Translations under genes and position numbers: made by a program | The notes under the pieces: model-generated | The model's database searches: none | The model's input: the letters and a program-made list of their open reading frames with translations, nothing else | Told to the model about the DNA's origin: nothing | Assembly: GCA_030681365.1 (NCBI GenBank) | Contig: JAUXWH010000297.1 | Span: 1-32,101, forward strand | Source of the DNA: Bradyrhizobium sp. | GTDB lineage: Bacteria; Pseudomonadota; Alphaproteobacteria; Rhizobiales; Xanthobacteraceae | Direction: 5' to 3' | DNA length: 32,101 nt | Part shown: positions 1-7,463 of the stretch, one piece after another | Position numbering within the stretch: the first letter of the stretch is position 1 | Layout: the number at the start of each line of letters is the position of its first letter

Positions 1-2
1 GA

Positions 3-152
3 CTGCTCCAGCAACTCGTCGCCTCGCTGCTCCAAGCCGTGATCCCGCAGCCCGATATCGGCTCATTGCGCAGATCAATCTCTGCTCTCCAACGCAATCT
101 CCACGAGCCGCCGAGAAAACGAAGGTACCAAAAAATGATCAAGCTATCTTAG
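3..152 (+). CDS. possible 3' end of an unidentified gene, cut by the left edge
   Basis: One plus-strand frame is open from the left edge to a TAG at 150-152 and gives about 49 residues, starting LLQQLVASLL and ending KMIKLS. The first half has the amphipathic leucine-rich look of a C-terminal helix and GC-rich third positions. The second half is basic (PPRKRR) with weaker codon bias. No family is recognisable from so short a piece. It could be the tail of a regulator next to the tartrate dehydrogenase-like gene, or chance. The opposite strand shows nothing better. Confidence 0.28.
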   Translation: MLQQLVASLLQAVIPQPDIGSLRRSISALQRNLHEPPRKRRYQKMIKLS

Positions 153-161
153 CGCCTATGT

Positions 162-262
162 GCGAACGCAGGGACCCACACGCCGCAGCTTCACGGTAGG
201 ACGCAGGTGCTGGATACCTGATACAACAACTGACGTCCGGGATTATGGGTCCCTGCGTTCGC
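162..262. repeat. intergenic palindromic element (17-bp arms)
   Basis: The arms GCGAACGCAGGGACCCA (162-178) and TGGGTCCCTGCGTTCGC (246-262) are perfect inverted repeats separated by 67 bases. It lies just beyond the stop codon of the ttuC-like gene. This is one of several long-stem palindromic elements in the window and could fold in RNA read from either side. Confidence 0.75.
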
Positions 263-280
263 AGGGACGACGATGGTGGG

Positions 281-1360
281 TTACTCCACCATGCCAGCCA
301 CCGCCTTGCCGCAAGCCGTGGTGTCGGCATTGCCGCCGAGATCGCGCGTGCGCAGCGTGCGTTCGCCGAGCGTGCGCTCGATCGCGGCGACGATCGATGC
401 CGCGGCGGCCTTCTCGCCGAGATGTTCCAGCATCATCGCGCCGGACCAGATCATGCCGATCGGGTTGGCGATGCCCTGCCCCGCAATGTCGGGCGCCGAG
501 CCGTGCACCGGCTCGAACACCGACGGGAACAGGCCGGGTGGGTTGATGTTGCCTGACGGCGCGATGGCGATGGTGCCGGTGCAGGCGGGGCCGAGATCGG
601 AGAGAATGTCGCCGAACAGGTTGGAGCCGACCACGACGTCGAACCAGTCGGGATGCAGGACAAAGTTCGCGGTGAGAATGTCGATGTGGTACTTGTCCCA
701 CTTCACCCCGGGATAGTTCTTCGCCATCGCCTCCACGCGTTCGTCCCAATACGGCATGGTGATGGAGATGCCGTTAGATTTGGTCGCCGAGGTCAGATGC
801 TTCTTCGGCCGCGATTGCGCCAGCTCGAACGCAAACTTCAGAATTCGATCGACGCCGACCCGGGTCATCACGGTCTGCTGGGTGACGAATTCGCGGTCGG
901 TGTCCGGGAACATGCGTCCGCCGACCGACGAATACTCGCCCTCGGTGTTTTCACGCACCACCCAGAAATCGATATCGCCGGGCTTGCGATTGACGAGCGG
1001 CGACGGCACCCCCGGCATCAGCCGCACCGGGCGCAAATTGACGTACTGGTCGAACTCCCGGCGGAATTTTATCAGCGATCCCCACAACGAGATGTGATCG
1101 GGAATTTTCGCGGGCCAGCCCACCGCGCCGAAATAGATCGCGTCGTGCTTGCCGATCTTCGCCTTCCAGTCCTCCGGCATCATCTCGCCGTGCTTTTCGT
1201 AATAGTCCCAGGAGGCGAAATCGAAATGATCGAAATGCACGGATACCCCGTGCTTCTTCGCGGCCACCTCCAGCACACGCAGCCCTTCCGGCACCACTTC
1301 CTTGCCGATACCGTCGCCGGGGATGACCGCGATCCGGTATTGCTTTTTTTCATTGCTCAT
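281..1360 (-). CDS. ttuC: tartrate dehydrogenase / D-malate dehydrogenase-like beta-decarboxylating enzyme
   Basis: 359 aa from the ATG at 1358-1360 (MSNEKKQYRIAV); an upstream in-frame ATG at 1420 adds 20 residues that do not fit the family. The family oxidises and decarboxylates 2-hydroxy-dicarboxylates with NAD and Mn or Mg in the cytosol: tartrate, D-malate, or isopropylmalate in the leuB branch. Visible family features are the N-terminal IPGDGIGKEV, the VRENTEGEYSSVGG segment near residues 136-150, the metal/substrate region NLFGDILSDLGP with SGNINPP after it, and FEPVHGSAPDIAG near the NAD site. Length is normal for the family. The wording around the active site favours TtuC/YeaU over LeuB, but substrate is inferred. 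The gene is divergent from the SDR gene, with 181 bases between them. Confidence 0.87.
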   Translation of the reverse strand: MSNEKKQYRIAVIPGDGIGKEVVPEGLRVLEVAAKKHGVSVHFDHFDFASWDYYEKHGEMMPEDWKAKIGKHDAIYFGAVGWPAKIPDHISLWGSLIKFRREFDQYVNLRPVRLMPGVPSPLVNRKPGDIDFWVVRENTEGEYSSVGGRMFPDTDREFVTQQTVMTRVGVDRILKFAFELAQSRPKKHLTSATKSNGISITMPYWDERVEAMAKNYPGVKWDKYHIDILTANFVLHPDWFDVVVGSNLFGDILSDLGPACTGTIAIAPSGNINPPGLFPSVFEPVHGSAPDIAGQGIANPIGMIWSGAMMLEHLGEKAAAASIVAAIERTLGERTLRTRDLGGNADTTACGKAVAGMVE

Positions 1361-1541
1361 CGGGAGATTCCTTGGATCTTGCAGATGTCCTGCAGCGCCG
1401 GTGGCTGGATCGGAATGCAATGGACCAAACCCGGCCGAGGTGCAACGCTGCAGTGCAATGTTGACCGCCTCAGGAGTGGCGGCCTAACTATCCGGACCTG
1501 CCGCCCCCTTTTCAGAAGCCCTCCATCGAGCGAGAACACCC
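1361..1541. promoter_or_regulatory. divergent promoter region with three TGCAA[TC] copies
   Basis: This gap must hold the promoters of the minus-strand ttuC-like gene and the plus-strand SDR gene. It contains TGCAAT at 1416-1421, TGCAAC at 1441-1446 and TGCAAT at 1454-1459, the last two 13 bases apart. They could be regulator half-sites, but such short repeats also arise by chance. No convincing -35/-10 pair was found by eye. A GAGAA ribosome-binding site precedes the SDR ATG. Confidence 0.3.
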
Positions 1542-2318
1542 ATGGACCTGCATTTGCGCGGCAAGCGCGTCCTGATTACGGGCGCATCGAAGGGCATAGG
1601 GGCTGCGGCCGCCGAAGCCTTCGCCGAGGAAGGCTGCCATTTGCTGCTCGCGGCCCGCAGCGGCGATGCGCTGAAGGCGCTGGCTGAGCGGCTGCGCTCG
1701 GCGCATCAGATCGACGCCGCCATCGCCGTCGTCGACCTGCGCAAGCCCGGGGATATTGCGAAGCTCGTGAAGGACGCCGCCGACATCGACATCCTCGTCA
1801 ACAATGCCGGCGATATTCCCGGCGGCTCGATCGACAGGATCGACGAAGCGACCTGGCGTCACGCCTGGGAACTGAAAGTGTTCGGCTACATCAACCTGAC
1901 CCGCGCCATCTACGCGCAGATGAAGGCGCGCGGCCATGGCGTCATCGTCAACGACATCGGCGCCGCCGGCGAAAAATTCGACGCCAATTACATCTGCGGC
2001 AGTGCCGGCAATGCGGCGCTGATGGCGTTCACCCGCGCGCTCGGCGGCAAGAGCCTCGCCGACAACATCCGCGTGGTCGGCGTCAATCCCGGCCCTGTCG
2101 GCACCGACCGCCACGTCACGCTGATGAAGACCCGCGCGAAGAACCAGCTCGGCGACGAGAACCGCTACAAGGAGCTGCAGAAAGGCATGCCGCTCGGCCG
2201 CCCCGCTCATGCCCGCGAGATCGGCGACCTGATGGCGTTTCTGGCCTCCGACCGGTCCGGTTATACGTCGGGAGTGATTTTCACCGTCGACGGCGGGCAC
2301 ACGTCGGGCTGGGGGTAA
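1542..2318 (+). CDS. SDR-family protein with a degenerate active site
   Basis: 258 aa, the normal length for a classical short-chain dehydrogenase/reductase. The Rossmann cofactor motif TGASKGIG is at residues 13-20 and NNAG at 87-90. The C-terminal NPGPVGTD and the IFTVDGGHTSGWG end are also typical, so NAD(P) binding and the fold are well supported. The catalytic residues are not. Where classical SDRs have a conserved Ser, this protein reads VNDIGAAG (136-143). Where YxxxK is expected it reads GSAGN (153-157), with the nearest Tyr at 150, three residues out of register. The protein may have an unusual mechanism, a non-redox role, or no activity. Its start has GAGAA seven to eight bases upstream. 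It converges on the hydrolase gene across a palindromic element. The substrate is unknown. Confidence 0.85.
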   Translation: MDLHLRGKRVLITGASKGIGAAAAEAFAEEGCHLLLAARSGDALKALAERLRSAHQIDAAIAVVDLRKPGDIAKLVKDAADIDILVNNAGDIPGGSIDRIDEATWRHAWELKVFGYINLTRAIYAQMKARGHGVIVNDIGAAGEKFDANYICGSAGNAALMAFTRALGGKSLADNIRVVGVNPGPVGTDRHVTLMKTRAKNQLGDENRYKELQKGMPLGRPAHAREIGDLMAFLASDRSGYTSGVIFTVDGGHTSGWG

Positions 2319-2336
2319 CGGCTAAGCAATCCAACT

Positions 2337-2422
2337 CCCGTCATTCCGGGATGGTCCGAAGGACCAGACCCGGAATCTCGAGATTCCGGGTTCGATGCTG
2401 CGCATCGCCCCGGAATGACGGG
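2337..2422. repeat. intergenic palindromic element
   Basis: The arms CCCGTCATTCCGGG (2337-2350) and CCCGGAATGACGGG (2409-2422) are inverted, with an inner stem around GGAATCTCGAGATTCC. It lies between two convergent genes and begins 18 bases after the SDR stop, so the folded RNA could also help terminate transcription. It has no T-run, so a classical intrinsic terminator is not supported. Confidence 0.8.
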
Positions 2423-2426
2423 GTCA

Positions 2427-3278
2427 TTAACCCGCCGTCCTTTCAAACAACTGCCGGATCAGCGTCGTGATCCGTCCCGTCGGCGACAGCATCTCGTTCA
2501 TGATGGTAAAATGATTGGCGCCGGGAATTTCTTCATAGGTCACCGGCAATCCGTATCGGGCGCGGTGCCCGGCAAAATCCGCGGTCTGTTTGCGCAGCAG
2601 CGCCAGTTCGGCGTCGCCCACCACCAGCGACAGCGGTTTTAGCGCGCCGCCAGCCCGCATCATCGGCGAGTTGCGGCGCGAGGTCGCTTCGTCGAGTCCG
2701 AGTTTCGCGTTGAGATAGCTGTGGCGGATCGGTTCGAGGTCGTAGATGCCCGATATCGCCATCCCCGCCCGGACATTCGGATTCGACAGTGCCATCGAGG
2801 TCAGATGCCCGCCGGCGGACCAGCCGGACACCACGATCCCCTTGCCGTCGCCGCCGAGCGCGGGCAGTTGCGCGGCGAGAAAATCGATCCCGGCGTGGAT
2901 TTCGCCGACGATCTGATCCAGCGTCGCATCCGGCGCCAGCGTGTAGCCGATCAGTGCGACATTGATGCCATGAGCCATCGGGCCGCCGGCAAACAATGCA
3001 AACGTTTCCTTGGCGCGGGTCTGCCAGTAACCGCCATGGATGAAGAGCAACGTCGGCGCCTTGTCCGCGGCCTTGAAGAAATCGATCCGGTTGCGTTCCC
3101 GCGGGCCATATCGCAGGTCGAGATGAGCGGCGTATTGCAGCCGCATTTCCCGGGAATGGCGGTCCCAGCCAGCGACGAGGTCGGCGCTTGCAGGCACGTG
3201 GACGCCGTTGTTGAGGCCGAGGTCGCGCTCCTGCTGGCTCATGCCGCGCCAGTCCGGCGTGTCTGAGGGCGTCGTCAT
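2427..3278 (-). CDS. alpha/beta hydrolase, HSL / arylformamidase-like
   Basis: 283 aa from the ATG at 3276-3278, chosen because TTGGAG lies about 10 bases upstream; an ATG 15 bases earlier has no such site. The oxyanion motif HGGYW is at residues 81-85, the nucleophile elbow GWSAGG places Ser at about 154, and GANHF near the C terminus supplies the likely catalytic His. HGGYW with this layout is typical of the hormone-sensitive-lipase group that includes kynurenine formamidase-like enzymes, so ester or N-formyl amide hydrolysis is plausible. Substrate is not known. There is no signal peptide, so it should be cytosolic. It is divergent from an amidase gene with 98 bases between them, so the two may share control. 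Its stop lies a few bases past a palindromic element. Confidence 0.85.
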   Translation of the reverse strand: MTTPSDTPDWRGMSQQERDLGLNNGVHVPASADLVAGWDRHSREMRLQYAAHLDLRYGPRERNRIDFFKAADKAPTLLFIHGGYWQTRAKETFALFAGGPMAHGINVALIGYTLAPDATLDQIVGEIHAGIDFLAAQLPALGGDGKGIVVSGWSAGGHLTSMALSNPNVRAGMAISGIYDLEPIRHSYLNAKLGLDEATSRRNSPMMRAGGALKPLSLVVGDAELALLRKQTADFAGHRARYGLPVTYEEIPGANHFTIMNEMLSPTGRITTLIRQLFERTAG

Positions 3279-3376
3279 GCTGGGAATCTCCAAGGCCGTC
3301 CTGTATTTCCACTTTGCCGGAAAATGATTTACAGCACTAGGCCATCCGCAGCCTCGACGCGGAATGAAGGGGAGAT

Positions 3377-4804
3377 ATGCGAGTGGCCGACCAGGGACTG
3401 ATCAAGGCGACGGCGTGCGACATCGTCGACAAACTCAACAAGGGCGATGTCACGCCGCTCGATCTGCTCGACGTGCTGGAACAACGGATCGCCGAGGTCG
3501 ACGGCAAGGTCAACGCATTGCCGACGCTGTGCTTCGACCGCGCCCGGTCACATGCCAGGGAACTGATGAAGCAGCCGGCCGGCCAACGCGGCCTGCTGGC
3601 GGGCATGCCGCTGCCGATCAAGGACCTCACCAGCGTCGCCGGTGTGCTGACCACGCAGGGCTCGCCGATCTACAGGAACAATGTCCCCGCCCGCTCCGAT
3701 CTTCTGGTCGAGCACCTCGAAAACAACGGCGGGGTGATCTACGCCAAGTCCAACACGCCGGAATTCGGCGCCGGCGCCAACACGTTCAACGAGGTATTCG
3801 GCGCGACTCGCAATCCCTGGGATACTTCGCGCTCCGCAGCGGGCTCCTCCGGCGGCGCCGCCGTGGCGCTCGCCACCGGCATGGCATGGCTCGCCCACGG
3901 CTCCGACATGGGCGGCTCGCTGCGCAATCCCGCCAGCTTCTGCGGCATCGTCGGCATGCGACCGAGCATCGGCCGCGTCGCGCACACGCCGATCGCTGCG
4001 ATCGACCGCAACCTCGGGGTACAGGGCCCGATGGCGCGCAACGTCAGGGATCTCGCGCTGTTGCTCGACGCCATGAGCGGCGAGCATCCGGCCGATCCGC
4101 TGTCACTGCCGCTGCTGCCGAATTCGTTCCTGTCGGCGGCGCGTTCCGGCAACGCGCCGAAGCGTATCGCCTATTCGCCCGACCTCGGCATTACCCCCGT
4201 CGATCCCGAGGTCGTCGCCATCACCCGGAAAGCGGCACAGCGTTTCGCCGAGGCCGGCGCCATCGTCGAGGAAGCCCACCCGGACCTGCGCGAGGCCCAT
4301 GAATGCTTCCACGTGCTGCGCGCCTTCGACTTCGCGCTGAGCAAGGCGGCGCTGCTCCGCGAAAAACGCGACCAGCTCAAGCCCGAGGTGATCTGGAACA
4401 TCGAGGAAGGTCTCAAGCTGACGGTCGAGCAGCTGGAGCGCGCCGAAGCGCAGCGCGTGGCTATGACCATGCGCACGCTGGAATTTTTCGACACCTATGA
4501 TCTGCTGCTGACGCCCGCGACCATCGTCGCGCCGTTTCCGGTCGAGAACCGCTACGTCGCGGAATGCGCGGGCGTGAAATTCGACAATTATGTCGAATGG
4601 CTCGGCATTGTCTATGCGATCACGCTGGTGTGCTGCCCGGCGCTGTCGCTGCCGTGCGGCTTCACGGCCTCCGGCCTGCCGGTCGGACTGCAGATGGTGG
4701 CGGCCCCGCGCGGCGAGGCGCAACTGCTCGCCGGTGCCAAAGTGCTGGAGGATATTCTGGGATTCAGCGGCGCCACGCCGATCGATCCGAGGGCGCCGAA
4801 GTAG
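3377..4804 (+). CDS. amidase-signature family amidase
   Basis: 475 aa, a usual length for the family. The Ser-cisSer-Lys triad can be placed: Lys82 in LPIKDL, the GSSGG segment at 156-160, and the nucleophile Ser181 in GSDMGGSLRNPA. These enzymes hydrolyse carboxamides to acid and ammonia. Close family members include plain amidases and GatA-like proteins, but a standalone gene without gatB or gatC argues against the tRNA amidotransferase role. The start has GGGGAG just upstream. There is no export signal. It is divergent from the arylformamidase-like hydrolase, an arrangement consistent with joint breakdown of an amide or formamide compound, which is inference. Confidence 0.88.
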   Translation: MRVADQGLIKATACDIVDKLNKGDVTPLDLLDVLEQRIAEVDGKVNALPTLCFDRARSHARELMKQPAGQRGLLAGMPLPIKDLTSVAGVLTTQGSPIYRNNVPARSDLLVEHLENNGGVIYAKSNTPEFGAGANTFNEVFGATRNPWDTSRSAAGSSGGAAVALATGMAWLAHGSDMGGSLRNPASFCGIVGMRPSIGRVAHTPIAAIDRNLGVQGPMARNVRDLALLLDAMSGEHPADPLSLPLLPNSFLSAARSGNAPKRIAYSPDLGITPVDPEVVAITRKAAQRFAEAGAIVEEAHPDLREAHECFHVLRAFDFALSKAALLREKRDQLKPEVIWNIEEGLKLTVEQLERAEAQRVAMTMRTLEFFDTYDLLLTPATIVAPFPVENRYVAECAGVKFDNYVEWLGIVYAITLVCCPALSLPCGFTASGLPVGLQMVAAPRGEAQLLAGAKVLEDILGFSGATPIDPRAPK

Positions 4805-4866
4805 TCACCCGAGATCGTCATTGGTACCGGCCTTAGGGTCGACTCTGCTGGATGAAACACACACCG

Positions 4867-4970
4867 CTGTCATCGCCCGGCTTGACCGGGCGACCAGTAT
4901 CCAGAGGCGTTTGAGATAGACCGAGACGCCGCGGCGTACTGGATCGCCCGGTCAAGCCGGGCGACGACAG
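4867..4970. repeat. intergenic palindromic element
   Basis: The arms read CTGTCATCGCCCGGCTTGAC and its near complement ending GGGCGACGACAG at 4970. Each arm is itself a small hairpin around CGCCCGG...CCGGGCG. It lies in the 256-base gap between the convergent amidase and TetR genes. It is of the same general class as the elements at 20406-20495 and 2337-2422. Confidence 0.78.
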
Positions 4971-5027
4971 TCTTGTTGTGGTGGGCGCTTTGCCTGGCTC
5001 CGGACCAAATGCAGCTTGCTTGGCAAA

Positions 5028-5060
5028 AGCTGGATTGCTTCGCTTCGCTCGCAATGACGG
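5028..5060. repeat. half copy of the GGATTGCTTCG...CAATGACG repeat family
   Basis: It contains TGGATTGCTTCG, TCGCTCGCAATGACG and little else. These are the right-arm sequences of the complete elements at 15411-15498 and 17985-18070. The matching left arm is absent, so this is a solo or truncated copy lying right at the 3' end of the TetR gene. The remainder of 4971-5060 shows nothing else. Confidence 0.7.
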
Positions 5061-5705
5061 CTAACTCGCGACCACGCCGCCACCAGCCGCCTCGATCGCC
5101 ACTGACAGCGCCAGCTTGCTTTGCTCCACGATTTCCTCGACCAGTTCCTCGCGGCTGATCTGGGCGACCTGGCCGGTGAGCAGCCCCTGCTCGGCCAGCA
5201 TGACCACGCCGTGCAGCGCGGCCCATATTTTCAGGGCCTGCCGCTCGCGCAAAAACCCGACGGCGGGGGCTTCCAGCGATTCCAGCAGCAGGTCGAAGGT
5301 TTCCATGGCGGCGTTGTGAAGCTCGCTGCCTTTGGGCGAACAGGCCATCGTGCGCGACGCGAACATCAGGCGGTAGATGCCGTTGCGGCGCAGACCGAAA
5401 TCAAGTGCGGCTTGCGCCAGACGCGACAGCTTCGATTGCTTCGATGGCGTGCCGACGGCCTCCCGCAGCACGGCGTTGAACTGGCGGAAGGCTTGCGCGG
5501 TAACCGCCTCCAGCAACGCCTCGCGATCGACGAAATGCCGATAAGGCGCCGGCTGAGAGACGCCGAGCTGCTTCGCCAGCGCCTTGAGGCTGATGGCTTC
5601 CGGGCCGCCTTGTTCCGCCTCGGCCAACGCGGCCTGAACCAGCGCGTCCCTGAGATCGCCATGGTGGTAGGTGTTGAGCGGCTTGCGGGCTAATCGAGGC
5701 GGCAT
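5061..5705 (-). CDS. TetR/AcrR-family transcriptional regulator
   Basis: 214 aa from the ATG at 5703-5705 (MPPRLARKPL); an ATG 33 bases upstream adds an atypical tail. The N-terminal helix-turn-helix lies around residues 38-68 (SLKALAKQLGVSQPAPYRHF), which is typical TetR, and the helical C-terminal half would bind a ligand. The C-terminal part with GIYRLMFAS and KIWAALHGVVMLAEQG resembles the WHG-containing TetR subgroup. It is divergent from the ferredoxin-P450 genes with 155 bases between, the usual layout for a local repressor that responds to a P450 substrate. That role is inference, and the ligand is unknown. Confidence 0.88.
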   Translation of the reverse strand: MPPRLARKPLNTYHHGDLRDALVQAALAEAEQGGPEAISLKALAKQLGVSQPAPYRHFVDREALLEAVTAQAFRQFNAVLREAVGTPSKQSKLSRLAQAALDFGLRRNGIYRLMFASRTMACSPKGSELHNAAMETFDLLLESLEAPAVGFLRERQALKIWAALHGVVMLAEQGLLTGQVAQISREELVEEIVEQSKLALSVAIEAAGGGVVAS

Positions 5706-5726
5706 CGGCAATCCCGGACTTTTCAC

Positions 5727-5756
5727 TTGACACCACAAGGGCGGCGCGAATGTAAT
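5727..5756 (+). promoter_or_regulatory. likely sigma-70-type promoter of the ferredoxin-P450 unit
   Basis: TTGACA at 5727-5732 and TGTAAT at 5751-5756 are 18 bases apart. A second TATAAT lies at 5761-5766 but is too far (28 bases) from the -35. The promoter lies in the divergent gap, so a TetR bound nearby could repress both directions. Confidence 0.5.
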
Positions 5757-5771
5757 AGGCTATAATTTCAA

Positions 5772-5795
5772 GGCGCGGCCAACAAGGCCCGCGCC
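5772..5795. promoter_or_regulatory. GC-rich inverted repeat downstream of the promoter, candidate TetR operator
   Basis: GGCGCGGCC (5772-5780) and GGCCCGCGCC (5786-5795) are complementary apart from one extra base, with AACAA between. It lies just after the predicted start of transcription, where repressor sites are common. It may instead be a leader hairpin. Confidence 0.4.
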
Positions 5796-5860
5796 GTTAG
5801 AATAACATCAGGAAACGCCATCCCCGCCGCCAGGCTGCCGGTGACCAGAGGAAGCGACTC

Positions 5861-6070
5861 ATGTCCGGAAAACTTAAGGTACACGTCGACCAGGACAAGT
5901 GTCAGGGCCACGCCCGCTGCAAGGCGCTGGCGCCGGAGCTGTTCGATCTCGATGAATTCGGCAATGCACACGAGGCCGGCGACGGCACGGTGCCCGCCGG
6001 ACTCGAGGACAAGGCCTGGCTCGCCAAGTCGAACTGTCCGGAAATGGCGATCGACGTCACCGAAGCGTGA
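5861..6070 (+). CDS. small ferredoxin with a CxxHxxC...CP cluster motif, probable [3Fe-4S]
   Basis: 69 aa. The cluster residues are Cys14, Cys20 and Cys59 followed by Pro60. Position 17, where a [4Fe-4S] ferredoxin has its second Cys, is His (CQGHARC). Ferredoxins of this type are known electron donors to bacterial P450s in Rhodopseudomonas and actinobacteria and usually carry [3Fe-4S] clusters. Its job here is most likely to carry electrons to the P450 encoded 83 bases downstream. AGAGGAAG is a good ribosome-binding site about 11 bases before the ATG. The protein is acidic, as expected for a soluble donor. No ferredoxin reductase gene lies next to it, so that partner must be elsewhere. Confidence 0.92.
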   Translation: MSGKLKVHVDQDKCQGHARCKALAPELFDLDEFGNAHEAGDGTVPAGLEDKAWLAKSNCPEMAIDVTEA

Positions 6071-6153
6071 TCCACGCCGCTACGCCGATGTGAAGTGCTG
6101 GCCGAATTCAGCGCTATCCAGGATCAAGCGAACGAACCGGAGGAATTTTGCCG

Positions 6154-7395
6154 ATGTCCGATCCCGCCCGCGCCATTCCCGATTCCGCCCCCGCGAAGGC
6201 CGACCACCCGCCGGTCACCGATTGGGTTCACGATTTCGACCACACCGATCCACAATGGACCGAAGATCCGTTTCCGATCTGGGAAACATTGCGAACGGCA
6301 TCGCCGGTGATTCATACAGATCGCTTTCTCGGCTGCTACATGCCGACCACCTATGAAGCGGTGAAAGAGATCGCCTACGACACCGAACATTTCTCCTCGC
6401 GCCGGGTCATCGTGCGCGACGTCCGGCCCGAGATCGTCAACACCGCGCCGCCGATCACCTCCGATCCTCCGGAGCACAAGCCGGCCAAGCAACTGCTGCT
6501 GCCGCCGTTCACGCCCGACGCCATGAAGAGACTGGAGCCGCGGGTCCGCGCCATCTGCAACGAGCTGATCGACGAGTTTATCGCCGAGGGCCAATGCGAC
6601 GCCGCGGCGCGCTACACCAAGCACATTCCGGTGCGCGCCATCGCCCACATGCTCGGCATCCCGGAAAAGGACAGCGACCTCTTCATCAAGTGGATCCACG
6701 AGATTCTCGAGCTCGGCATCAAGGATGACGCCACCATGATGCGCGCGGTCCAGGAGATGACCGGCTATTTCCACGGCCACATCGAGGAGCGCAAGCAAAA
6801 TCCCACCGACGACCTGATCACGACGATGATGAACGCCCGCGACAGGAACGGCCAGCCGCTGTCCGACGGACACGTGCTGGGCTCGTTGCGGCTGCTCCTG
6901 ATCGCCGGCATCGACACCACCTGGAGTGCGATCGGCGCCTCGTTGTGGCATCTGGCGAAAACGCCTTCCGATCGCGACCGCCTGATCGCCGAGCCGGAAC
7001 TGATGCCGACGGCGATCGAGGAATTACTGCGCGCCTATGCGCCGGTGACGATGGCGCGCGAGGTGATGAAGGACACGGTGATCAGCGGCTGCCCGGTCAA
7101 ATCGGGCAACATGGTGCTGCTGTCGTTCCCGGCCGCCAACCGCGATCCCGCCGTGTTCCCCGACGCCGACAAGGTCGTGCTCGACCGCAAGGAGAACCGC
7201 CACGTCGCCTTCGGCCTCGGCATTCACCGCTGCGTCGGCTCCAACCTCGCGCGCATGGAAATGACGGTCGCGATCGAGGAGTGGCTGAAGCGCATTCCCG
7301 ATTTCAGGCTGGATCCGGCCGGCAAGGTCGCCTGGTCGGAGGGAACCGTGCGCGGGCCGCGGCAGTTGCCGGTGCTGTTCGGCAAATCGGCCTGA
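6154..7395 (+). CDS. cytochrome P450 (class I, ferredoxin-dependent)
   Basis: 413 aa from the ATG at 6154, which has GGAGG about 10 bases upstream; a TTG at 6148 is too close to that site. The I-helix oxygen-activating motif is AGIDTT (residues about 251-256), the K-helix ExxR is in EELLRAYAP, and the heme loop is FGLGIHRCVG with the Cys thiolate at about residue 360. Length and the lack of a membrane anchor fit soluble bacterial P450s. It would insert one oxygen atom into a small organic substrate using electrons from the adjacent ferredoxin. The CYP family and substrate cannot be read from the sequence; neighbouring aromatic and amide catabolism is only a hint. It lies in the likely TetR-controlled unit. 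Confidence 0.93.
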   Translation: MSDPARAIPDSAPAKADHPPVTDWVHDFDHTDPQWTEDPFPIWETLRTASPVIHTDRFLGCYMPTTYEAVKEIAYDTEHFSSRRVIVRDVRPEIVNTAPPITSDPPEHKPAKQLLLPPFTPDAMKRLEPRVRAICNELIDEFIAEGQCDAAARYTKHIPVRAIAHMLGIPEKDSDLFIKWIHEILELGIKDDATMMRAVQEMTGYFHGHIEERKQNPTDDLITTMMNARDRNGQPLSDGHVLGSLRLLLIAGIDTTWSAIGASLWHLAKTPSDRDRLIAEPELMPTAIEELLRAYAPVTMAREVMKDTVISGCPVKSGNMVLLSFPAANRDPAVFPDADKVVLDRKENRHVAFGLGIHRCVGSNLARMEMTVAIEEWLKRIPDFRLDPAGKVAWSEGTVRGPRQLPVLFGKSA

Positions 7396-7463
7396 GGCGT
7401 TCGCCTCCCCGCCTTCCCATGCTAGACATCAGGCTCTGACCAAATCAGAACCGAAGGTCCAGC

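Noticed and set aside
3377..4804. GatA subunit of the tRNA amidotransferase
   Set aside because: No gatB or gatC nearby, and the sequence reads like a stand-alone amidase.
5727..5766. Promoter made of TTGACA and the TATAAT at 5761
   Set aside because: The spacing of 28 bases is too long; TGTAAT at 5751-5756 with 18 bases is preferred.
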